From Clostridia bacterium (lineage in GTDB: Bacteria; Bacillota; Clostridia; Oscillospirales; CAG-272), in contig JAFNZX010000159.1 in assembly GCA_017382615.1 (NCBI GenBank), forward strand, positions 1 through 6,053: a stretch of 6,053 bases of DNA, in the 5' to 3' direction. Positions within the stretch are counted from its first letter, which is position 1, and every line of letters begins with the position of its first letter. The notes under the pieces are model-generated. The model worked only from the letters and a program-made list of their open reading frames with translations, did no database searches and was not told where the DNA came from. Of the stretch, positions 1 through 5,096 are shown in pieces. The position numbers were made by a program, and so were the translations under genes.

Positions 1-1
1 C

Positions 2-631
2 GACGGCACCTACCTTGGCAAGACCGTCATCATTGCCACGGGTGCTTCCCCGCGTCCCTTGGGGCTTGAGAGCGAGCAGAATCTGATCGGCAGAGGCGTA
101 CATTACTGTGCACATTGCGACGGCAGATTTTACAAGGGCAAGACCGTCATGGTCGTGGGTGGCGGCAACAGCGCCGCATCCGATGCGCTCTACCTCTCGG
201 GACTTGCAGAGAAGGTCATCGTCGTGCACCGCAGAGATACGCTTCGCGCCACCAAGATCTATCACGCGCCCTTGATGCGTGCCGAAAACGTGGAGTTCTG
301 CTGGAACACCACCGTCACCGCCTTGCACGCGGACAAGCGCATTGATTCCGTGACACTGACAGATCTGACAAACGGGCAGGAGCGCGAGGTCAAAATCGAC
401 GGCTTGTTTGTCAGTATTGGCAGACAGCCCGCCACCGAGCTGTTTGCAGGGCAGCTTGCGCTTGACGCGCACGGCTATATCATAGCGGACGAGAGCACCA
501 AGACAGGGCTCGAAGGCGTATTTGCCGCAGGCGACGTGCGCACAAAGGAGCTGCGCCAGGTCGTTACCGCAGCAGCAGACGGCGCGGTTGCCGCGCACAT
601 GGCGGAAACCTATCTTGCTATGCTGGAATAA
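2..631 (+). CDS. trxB: Thioredoxin reductase, C-terminal part (5' end outside window)
   Basis: Cytosolic FAD/NADPH flavoenzyme that passes electrons from NADPH to thioredoxin. The frame is open from base 2, so 209 residues of a protein usually about 305-320 aa long are present; the N-terminal FAD-binding GxGxxG part lies upstream of the window. Seen in order: the family's second FAD-contact segment IIATGASPR, the redox-active CAHCDG (Cys codons at 107-109 and 116-118), the NADPH-binding GGGNSAASDA, the 2'-phosphate-binding HRRDTLRA, and the C-terminal FAD motif GVFAAGDVR followed by LRQVVTAAADGA. The dithiol sits inside the NADPH domain, as in low-molecular-weight bacterial TrxB, and no AhpF-type fusion is visible in the part present. 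His in the CxxC is less usual than Thr or Val but acceptable. An intrinsic terminator follows 8 nt after the stop, so this is the last gene of its transcript. Confidence 0.95.
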   Translation, partial: DGTYLGKTVIIATGASPRPLGLESEQNLIGRGVHYCAHCDGRFYKGKTVMVVGGGNSAASDALYLSGLAEKVIVVHRRDTLRATKIYHAPLMRAENVEFCWNTTVTALHADKRIDSVTLTDLTNGQEREVKIDGLFVSIGRQPATELFAGQLALDAHGYIIADESTKTGLEGVFAAGDVRTKELRQVVTAAADGAVAAHMAETYLAMLE

Positions 632-639
632 AATGATAC

Positions 640-675
640 GCGCGGAAGGGTCATGTCCCTTCCGCGCTCGTTTTT
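640..675 (+). terminator. Intrinsic terminator of trxB
   Basis: An 11-bp perfect GC-rich stem (GCGCGGAAGGG with CCCTTCCGCGC) has a 6-nt loop and is followed by TCGTTTTT. It lies 8 nt after the trxB stop and just before the pnuC promoter, so it insulates the two transcription units. Confidence 0.92.
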
Positions 676-679
676 GATC

Positions 680-708
680 TTGACAACAGATAAAATCTGT
701 GTTACAAT
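680..708 (+). promoter_or_regulatory. Sigma-A promoter of pnuC with a palindrome in the spacer
   Basis: A perfect -35 TTGACA (680-685) is separated by 17 bp from a -10 TACAAT (703-708). The spacer holds a 6-3-6 inverted repeat, ACAGAT-AAA-ATCTGT (686-700), filling nearly the whole gap between the boxes, where a bound repressor would exclude RNA polymerase. The expected transcription start is near 715. The promoter call is strong; the operator idea is inference. Confidence 0.85.
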
Positions 709-714
709 TATGGA

Positions 715-816
715 AAATAAACGTCTGCCACCGGGTAGATGAATGCGCATATATATGCATGCATTCGCCGCGTATCGTTAGGTCTTAGAAGATACGCTGC
801 GGGTGCTTATTTTTTT
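715..816 (+). promoter_or_regulatory. Structured leader of pnuC: candidate attenuator or riboswitch
   Basis: Three hairpins can be drawn. A: GTCTGCC (723-729) with GGTAGAT (734-740), loop ACCG, including G.U pairs. B: GAATGC (741-746) with GCATTC (761-766) around an inner GCAT/ATGC. C: GCATTCGC (761-768) with GCGGGTGC (799-806), one C/T mismatch, then GCGTATC (770-776) with GATACGC (791-797), followed by seven T (810-816). C is a terminator, and its 5' arm is exactly the 3' arm of B, so B and C exclude each other. The U-tract abuts the GGAGG (817-821) of pnuC. This is the layout of a transcription-attenuating riboswitch or protein-controlled attenuator. It does not show the landmark boxes I know for TPP, FMN, cobalamin or T-box leaders. 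I cannot match it to the NAD+-II (pnuC) class by eye. Confidence 0.65.
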
Positions 817-827
817 GGAGGCTCTTT

Positions 828-1520
828 ATGCGAAAACTGATCCAATATTTCTACGTGGGCGAATGGCTCTTGTGGTCGGGCTCATGCCTTGCTATTCTCG
901 TTTGCTTTTTTCTGTTTGACGGCTCGGACGTGCTGACGCTGATTGCCTCTCTTGTGGGCGTGAGTTCGCTGATCCTTTGCGCCAAGGGCAATCCCGCAGG
1001 GCAGGTGCTCATGCTTCTCTTTTCCCTCTTATACGGCTACATTTCCCTGACCTTTGCCTACTACGGCGAGATGATCACCTACCTTGGCATGACAGCTCCC
1101 ATGGCACTCTTTTCGCTGATCTCCTGGCTGCGCCACCCCTACAAGGGGCAAAAAAGCCAAGTGCAGGTTGCCGCCATGCGTCCGCGCGATTGGCTGCTTG
1201 CCCTTTTTCTGACGCTTGGCGTGACCGTTGCCTTTTATTTCATTCTGCGAGCCCTTGACACCGCCAACCTCATCCCAAGCACGGTCTCGGTCACAACCAG
1301 CTTTCTTGCCGCCTATCTGACCTGGCGCCGCAGCCCGTATTTCGCCTTGATCTACGCCGCCAACGACGCAGTTCTCTTGGTGCTGTGGACGCTCGCCTCG
1401 TTCTCGGATCATTCCTATATCTCTGTAGTCGTATGCTTTGCCGCCTTTCTTGTCAACGACCTCTACGGCTTTATCTCATGGAAAAGAATGCAAAAAAGGC
1501 AGCGCGATGGAGAAATATAG
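828..1520 (+). CDS. pnuC: PnuC-family vitamin/nucleoside transporter
   Basis: Integral membrane protein of the PnuC family, which takes up nicotinamide riboside, or thiamine, riboflavin or deoxynucleosides in the PnuT, PnuX and PnuN branches, by facilitated diffusion with trapping by phosphorylation inside. The 230 aa are a normal length. Hydrophobic segments lie near residues 12-30, 34-52, 58-78, 84-101, 121-142, 155-190 (two spans) and 196-216. Family signatures seen: GEMITYLGMTAP (80-91), TANLIPSTVSVTTSFLAAYL (145-164), RRSPYFALIYAANDAVLLVL (167-186) and the C-terminal NDLYGFISWKRM (210-221). The start is set by GGAGG at 817-821 with 6-nt spacing. The gene stands alone: own promoter, own structured leader, and a palindrome overlapping the stop codon. 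Nicotinamide riboside is the default substrate guess; without the leader's ligand, another vitamin is possible. Confidence 0.9.
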   Translation: MRKLIQYFYVGEWLLWSGSCLAILVCFFLFDGSDVLTLIASLVGVSSLILCAKGNPAGQVLMLLFSLLYGYISLTFAYYGEMITYLGMTAPMALFSLISWLRHPYKGQKSQVQVAAMRPRDWLLALFLTLGVTVAFYFILRALDTANLIPSTVSVTTSFLAAYLTWRRSPYFALIYAANDAVLLVLWTLASFSDHSYISVVVCFAAFLVNDLYGFISWKRMQKRQRDGEI

Positions 1521-1593
1521 TTGCCGCAGGCGCTGGCGATCACATATTTCGGCTATGCCGAAATATGTGATCGCCAGCGCCTGCAACAACTAT
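1517..1593. repeat. Very long near-perfect palindrome overlapping the pnuC stop
   Basis: The arms 1526-1553 and 1557-1584 are 28-bp perfect inverted copies around a 3-nt loop (TAT). After a 2x2 mismatch (CC/AA), a further 7 bp pair (ATAGTTG 1517-1523 with CAACTAT 1587-1593). The outer arm includes the pnuC stop codon. There is no U-tract on either side, so it is not a textbook terminator, although as RNA it would form an extremely stable hairpin at the end of the pnuC mRNA and on the opposite transcript. It could be a bidirectional transcription barrier, a processing or stability hairpin, or a mobile palindromic repeat. Confidence 0.9.
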
Positions 1594-1605
1594 TCATAAA
1601 AGACC

Positions 1606-1645
1606 TCAAGGACCGCATCCACGTGATACGGTCCTTGATTTATAT
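1606..1645. terminator. Probable bidirectional terminator between convergent genes
   Basis: TCAAGGACCG (1606-1615) pairs perfectly with CGGTCCTTGA (1629-1638), with an inner ATC/GAT pairing. On the plus strand TTTATAT follows; on the minus strand a short T-rich stretch (GGTCTTTTATG) follows. It lies between pnuC (+) and the glycoside hydrolase (-), so it plausibly ends both transcripts. The U-tracts are weak. Confidence 0.6.
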
Positions 1646-1703
1646 CAATTCTACTGCTATTTCCGCAGCCCCATAGGGCTCCCTCTTTCCTTGGATCGCC
1701 CTA

Positions 1704-3572
1704 TCAATCGCGTCCGCGAACCTCGCGTCCGTCGGGATAGGTGATGCAGAACTCGCCCGAATCAAAATCGGCGTAAACGGTTGTGCCATCGGAATAGGTG
1801 GTGCGACGCTTGCGCGTGCTCTCATCCAGAATTTCGTGGCTGACCAGCTCGCACAGCGCGGTTTTTGCGTGCAGCTCAAGCCCGATCTTGGCGTATGCGA
1901 TATCCTCGGCATCAAAATCCGTGCCCACGTAGACTGTGCCGCCGCACAAAAGCCCCCAGAGGAAGGGAGAATCGGTGCAGGCAATGCCCCACGCACCGCG
2001 ACAGTGGATACCGTCCCACGGCACGACCAAGCAATCGTGGTAGACCAGCGCAAGCAGCGGGATCGGCACGCCCACGTTGACCTTATCGGGCGCATCAAAG
2101 CTGGAGCAATGGAAGGGCGTGTGGTGGCAAAGCGCAAGCGAATCCACCACGCAGTCGCAGCCTTCCTCGGAGGAAGGAATAATGCCGCGCGAGGACAGCA
2201 TGTCAAAGCAATGGCGTCTGTTCTGCGCACAGCCCTCTCTTGTGACGCGGTGCGCGGGGTTGAAGCACTCGTCCAGCTCCACCACCGAGAACACGTCCAA
2301 GTACGAGCCGTCGGGCTTCAGCCCCAGACGCTCAAATTCATCATAATTGCGGCGCACGTAATCGGGGGCAAGCGCCGAGCACAAAAACGTATGCGCACCG
2401 CCGTACCAGTAGTCGCTCAAGAAGTGGCTGCCGTCAAAATACTCTACCGCATTATCAATATCAAATCCGGGAGAATCGTAATAGTAATCGCGGTACTGAT
2501 CGTGAATCCCGTACAGATACCCCAACTCATGGCAGGTCTCGCGCAGGCCGCGCAAACCCTCCTCACCACCTGCTGCCTCGTGAATGGGGAACGGATCGGG
2601 ATGCAGGTTGTCATAGCCGTGGTATCCCCAGCCGTCCAGGTGCAGATACGCCTTCTCCAGCCCGTTTTCCTTGAGCTTGCGCAGCTTGTCTGCCGTTGTG
2701 GCAAAGGGAATGCACCAATCGTTATTCTCGGGGTGCTCGGGATCGTAATAATGCGTGCCCTCCTTGATATGTACGGCAGCGACCGTGTGCACCACGGGCG
2801 AGCCGATCAGATATTCGACTTTTGGGTTGCGCGCGATCTTTTCGCGCAGCGAAACAAGATGTCCGCGCTCGGCTCTGTACGCGCGATAGATCTTGGCAAT
2901 GGTGTTGAAATCCCCCTCGGGGAAGAATGCAAACACCATTTCACGCATATAGGACATTGTGCCCAGCGAGGGAATGAAATAAGGCTGCACCTCCTCGCCC
3001 GCAAGCGCATAACGCGCATCGTAGGGCGTGGCAAAAATAGCAGCATAGCCGCAGCCGTCCTGCACCTGACCGTACAGCGGCATATAGCCGTCACGCTCAA
3101 AAATATAGCCGTTTATAATCTGAATGGGGTGTCCCGCCGGCACCAAGGTTCCCTGCATACGCGGCAGCACGGTATAGCCATGTCCCTCGGCTGCTTCAAA
3201 TTTCATACGGGGCGGAAACTCCAGCGCGGCAATATTGCCCGGTGCGTCACCCGTAACGGCAGCCTGCACGCGCAGCTGATCGGTATTCTGATCGATACCC
3301 ACGAAGGTATCCACCGTAAAGGGATACGCATTTCCCTTTTCGTCACAGAGATTTGTGTACGTTGCCTGCACGCCCTCTATTCTGCCGCGCTTGCAGGCAC
3401 GACTTTGGCACTCACCCGAGGAAAACGGCAGATAGGCACCGTCGCCAAGGCGCAGCTTGCCGCCATCTGCCCAGCTCCACACAACGTCGCTGCCCGATAC
3501 GTGCACCTGCAGTGTGACCGCCTCGGGATCATATACCAGCGTTATTTTTTTGGATTCAACCGAATATTGCAT
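1704..3572 (-). CDS. Putative glycoside hydrolase, GH101/GH129/DUF5696-like
   Basis: A 622-aa protein with no signal peptide or membrane span, so probably cytosolic and acting on imported sugars. The apparent order is an N-terminal beta-rich domain (about 1-245, with MPLYGQVQDG near 164 and IFATPYDARY at 179-188), a TIM-barrel-like domain (about 250-540), and a small C-terminal beta part. Barrel landmarks are YLHLDGWGYHGYD (309-321), GYLYGIHDQYRDYY (351-364), DGSYLDVFSVVELDECFNP (421-439) and PSSEEGCD (466-473). By analogy with alpha-N-acetylgalactosaminidases, D426 is a plausible nucleophile and E469 or E470 a plausible acid/base, about 43 residues apart. This is inference from motif resemblance, and the substrate could be another alpha-glycoside. 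The start is fixed by GGAGG (3583-3579) 6 nt upstream. The gene is monocistronic with its own promoter at 3710-3738 and stops in tandem (TGA TAG). A large open frame on the opposite strand is a shadow of it. Confidence 0.8.
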   Translation of the reverse strand: MQYSVESKKITLVYDPEAVTLQVHVSGSDVVWSWADGGKLRLGDGAYLPFSSGECQSRACKRGRIEGVQATYTNLCDEKGNAYPFTVDTFVGIDQNTDQLRVQAAVTGDAPGNIAALEFPPRMKFEAAEGHGYTVLPRMQGTLVPAGHPIQIINGYIFERDGYMPLYGQVQDGCGYAAIFATPYDARYALAGEEVQPYFIPSLGTMSYMREMVFAFFPEGDFNTIAKIYRAYRAERGHLVSLREKIARNPKVEYLIGSPVVHTVAAVHIKEGTHYYDPEHPENNDWCIPFATTADKLRKLKENGLEKAYLHLDGWGYHGYDNLHPDPFPIHEAAGGEEGLRGLRETCHELGYLYGIHDQYRDYYYDSPGFDIDNAVEYFDGSHFLSDYWYGGAHTFLCSALAPDYVRRNYDEFERLGLKPDGSYLDVFSVVELDECFNPAHRVTREGCAQNRRHCFDMLSSRGIIPSSEEGCDCVVDSLALCHHTPFHCSSFDAPDKVNVGVPIPLLALVYHDCLVVPWDGIHCRGAWGIACTDSPFLWGLLCGGTVYVGTDFDAEDIAYAKIGLELHAKTALCELVSHEILDESTRKRRTTYSDGTTVYADFDSGEFCITYPDGREVRGRD

Positions 3573-3703
3573 ACGTAACCTCCCTCACGTTTCAAAAATA
3601 ATATCAGAAAACGGCAACCGCCCCCGAATTTACTCGGATTGCAGTGCCGCTTCTGTCATAAATGGAGTGTTTTTACCGTGCCCCGGACAAAGGACACCAC
3701 AAC
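3573..3703 (-). promoter_or_regulatory. 5' leader of the glycoside hydrolase, partly structured
   Basis: About 130 nt lie between the inferred transcription start (near 3703) and the ATG. On the minus strand, AGCGGCA (3651-3645) can pair with TGCCGTT (3616-3610), enclosing a small hairpin CCGAG-TAAA-TTCGG (3637-3624). A T-rich stretch follows before the GGAGG. It could be a simple 5' UTR or a weak attenuator; the U-tract is not directly at the stem, so I do not call a terminator. Confidence 0.3.
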
Positions 3704-3709
3704 ATTTTT

Positions 3710-3738
3710 ATTATAGCACAACTTTTCCGATTTGTAAA
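3710..3738 (-). promoter_or_regulatory. Sigma-A promoter of the glycoside hydrolase
   Basis: On the minus strand, -35 TTTACA (3738-3733) is separated by 17 bp from a perfect -10 TATAAT (3715-3710). It is divergent from the noncoding RNA promoter at 3813-3841, with roughly 75 bp between the two -35 boxes, so the two could share regulation. Confidence 0.82.
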
Positions 3739-3812
3739 GAGGTTTTTGACATTTATTACAACTTTCTGCGCTTTTAACAAAATTTTATTGTAAACTTTGT
3801 GTACTCCGCATA

Positions 3813-3841
3813 TTGCAAAATCGCAAAAAGTATGATACAAT
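3813..3841 (+). promoter_or_regulatory. Extended -10 promoter driving the noncoding RNA
   Basis: -35 TTGCAA (3813-3818), 17-bp spacer, -10 TACAAT (3836-3841) preceded by the extended TGA (3833-3835). The expected start is near 3848. No credible protein start follows, while a strongly folded sequence does, so this promoter most likely serves an RNA gene. Confidence 0.75.
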
Positions 3842-3847
3842 ATAGTC

Positions 3848-4066
3848 ACAGGAAAGGAAGGTACACGCCGATGAACAAATAAGTACCGACGACGTAGCAA
3901 AGGCACCGTGAGAAAAAGGTCCGGACAAACAAGAGGTCAAAGATACCGATAGATCTCGACCAACGTGCACGAAGGTCGAAAAAAACAAGTCCTTTGCAAC
4001 GAAGTCACTTCACCCCTCGCCCTTTGGAGCATTCAGCTTTACAGCTAAATAATGGTGTTCTCCTTT
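3848..4066 (+). ncRNA. Candidate structured noncoding RNA, about 215-nt core
   Basis: Two long-range helices close the core. Outer: AAAGGA (3853-3858) with TCCTTT (4061-4066) and ACAC (3863-3866) with GTGT (4055-4058). Inner: AAGT, GAC, CGT and GCAAAGG (3881-3903) with CCTTTGC, ACG, GTC and ACTT (3991-4010), interrupted by a 3-nt bulge, a GA/AA internal loop and an A/A mismatch, the irregular pattern typical of folded RNA. Inside lie GAGGTC/GATCTC (3933-3938, 3952-3957) and TCGACC/GGTCGA (3956-3961, 3974-3979), plus self-complementary GTCCGGAC and CGTGCACG loops. A third arm is CATT/AATG around an AGCT/AGCT hairpin (4030-4054). Together these give a three-way-junction layout. The region has a dedicated promoter and downstream terminator and no good ORF. 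It is not tmRNA, RNase P, SRP or 6S by their landmarks. The raiA-motif class, also a compact RNA of about 200 nt in Firmicutes, should be tested first; I cannot confirm it. Confidence 0.68.
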
Positions 4067-4169
4067 GAGAATTAGAAGTAATGTGAATTTAGTAATCGTG
4101 AAGGAACGGCAACAAAGAGGCAGACTAAGAAAGAGAGGATAAAGAAAGATGTTAGATACCAAGAACGAC
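4067..4169 (+). other. Purine-rich tail of the noncoding RNA
   Basis: About 100 nt with a strong excess of A and G on the plus strand, especially 4100-4170, and few self-pairing possibilities. It links the folded core to the 22-bp hairpin at 4170-4222 and lies before the first U-tract terminator. Two tiny frames (4083-4142 from GTG, 4149-4178 from ATG) occur, but neither has a convincing ribosome binding site or recognisable product. It may be an unstructured protein-binding or base-pairing tail. Confidence 0.45.
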
Positions 4170-4222
4170 GAGAAGTGACCCTTGATTTCGGATTTACGCC
4201 CCGAGGTCAAGGGTCACTTCTC
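4170..4222 (+). other. Long 22-bp hairpin at the 3' end of the RNA
   Basis: Sixteen perfect base pairs (4170-4185 with 4207-4222) continue through two T.G wobbles into TCGG/CCGA, leaving a 9-nt loop (4192-4200). Only ATTTTA follows, so termination here may be partial. It could instead be a 3' stability or RNase III-type element of the RNA. Confidence 0.8.
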
Positions 4223-4252
4223 ATTTTACGGATATATATCAAATATGTGCTG

Positions 4253-4284
4253 CCGTTATCGCATTTTGGTAACGGTCTTTTTTT
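4253..4284 (+). terminator. Intrinsic terminator of the noncoding RNA unit
   Basis: CCGTTATC (4253-4260) pairs with GGTAACGG (4268-4275), including one T.G wobble, over a 7-nt loop. TC and seven T follow (4278-4284). It closes a transcript of about 437 nt from the promoter at 3813-3841 and sits just before the next promoter. Confidence 0.88.
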
Positions 4285-4292
4285 ATCCGCTC

Positions 4293-4321
4293 TTGACACA
4301 GCGTCAATCTTGCGCTATAAT
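4293..4321 (+). promoter_or_regulatory. Consensus promoter of the hydrolase-tetR operon with palindromic operator
   Basis: A perfect TTGACA (4293-4298), 17-bp spacer and perfect TATAAT (4316-4321). The -35 box is part of TTGACACAGCGTCAA (4293-4307), a 15-bp palindrome with one mismatched pair. A full-consensus promoter with an operator-like palindrome on its -35, in front of an operon that encodes a TetR repressor, suggests strong expression held down by autorepression. The operator assignment is inference. Confidence 0.88.
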
Positions 4322-4356
4322 TATTATGAACAAGTTCACAAAAAGGAGGCGCACGC

Positions 4357-5094
4357 ATGAAACAGAGAAAAAACCTATGGATAGGCTTGATTTGTATCGC
4401 TTTCGCGATACTTTTGCCGCTTGGCGGCTGCGCTCTTTTCGTTTGTGACTACTACCCTGCCGACCAAGCAGCCATTGCGGCAATGGTGCAAAGCGACGGT
4501 GTCCCCGTCCGGGCACTTGACGGCGGCAATATCGCATACGGCAGCACCGACGCGCAGCACGCCCTGATCTTTTACCCCGGCGGCAAGGTGGAGCACACAG
4601 CCTACGAGCCACTTTTGCGCGCGCTTGCCGCACGCGGCATTCTCTGTATCTTAGTCAAAATGCCTCTGCGGCTGGCGTTTATGGACGTAAACGCTGCGGA
4701 CGGCATCAAGCAGCAATTCCCCGCCGTGACGCATTGGTATATAGGCGGTCACTCGCTGGGCGGCAGCATTGCAGCAACCTACCTTGCCAAGCACGTAAGC
4801 GACTTTGACGGCTTGATCCTGCTTGCCTCGTACGCCATGGATGACCTTTCGGGGCAAGACCTGCGCGCACTCTCGCTGGTGGGCAGCGAGGACGGCGTGC
4901 TCAACCGCGAAAACTACACTGAGTGCCGCTCCAATTTGCCTGCAGACACAGTTGAAATGGAGATAGCAGGCGGCAACCACGCATATTTCGGTGCATACGG
5001 TGCGCAAAAGGGTGACGGCGAAGCCACCTTGACCGTGCAAGAGCAGATTACCTTCAGCGCAGACAGTATAGCCGATTTTATGAAAGGAGAATAA
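4357..5094 (+). CDS. Membrane-anchored alpha/beta hydrolase
   Basis: A 245-aa serine hydrolase of the alpha/beta fold. An N-terminal hydrophobic segment (about 7-30) after a basic start suggests a membrane anchor with the enzyme outside the cell membrane. LGGC at 22-25 also resembles a weak lipobox, so a lipoprotein is possible. The domain begins at DYYPADQAA (31-39). ALIFYPGGKVEHTAYEPLL (69-87) is the strand-loop supplying the oxyanion region. GHSLGG (131-136) gives nucleophile S133; D179 in LVGSEDG and H208 in GGNHAYFG complete the likely triad. It resembles the broad esterase/dienelactone-hydrolase-like group; the substrate is unknown. AGGAGG (4344-4349), 7 nt before the ATG, fixes the start. 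It is first in an operon with tetR, whose start lies 2 nt after its stop, so translational coupling is likely. Confidence 0.85.
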   Translation: MKQRKNLWIGLICIAFAILLPLGGCALFVCDYYPADQAAIAAMVQSDGVPVRALDGGNIAYGSTDAQHALIFYPGGKVEHTAYEPLLRALAARGILCILVKMPLRLAFMDVNAADGIKQQFPAVTHWYIGGHSLGGSIAATYLAKHVSDFDGLILLASYAMDDLSGQDLRALSLVGSEDGVLNRENYTECRSNLPADTVEMEIAGGNHAYFGAYGAQKGDGEATLTVQEQITFSADSIADFMKGE

Positions 5095-5096
5095 GG

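Noticed and set aside
739..840. Possible 33-codon leader peptide (MNAHIYACIRR...) overlapping the pnuC start
   Set aside because: No Shine-Dalgarno sequence at a usable distance, no run of regulatory codons, and the region is better explained by alternating RNA hairpins.
1836..3578. A 580-codon open frame on the plus strand opposite the glycoside hydrolase
   Set aside because: It mirrors the codon pattern of the minus-strand gene, gives low-complexity Val/Ile/Arg/His-rich protein with no recognisable family, and has no suitable ribosome binding site or promoter. The minus-strand protein has family motifs, GGAGG and a promoter.
3848..4066. tmRNA, RNase P RNA, SRP RNA or 6S RNA
   Set aside because: No tmRNA resume frame or tRNA-like ends, no RNase P conserved core boxes, no SRP apical loop, and not the single rod with central bubble of 6S RNA.
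4083..4178. Small frames of 19 and 9 codons in the RNA tail
   Set aside because: Weak start context, no similarity that I recognise, and high Arg/Lys content follows simply from purine-rich sequence.
3673..4210. Several minus-strand open frames (3673-3906, 3785-3988, 4010-4210)
   Set aside because: They are the antisense of the purine-rich RNA gene, lack ribosome binding sites and give Phe/Leu/Ser-rich sequence expected from pyrimidine-rich DNA.
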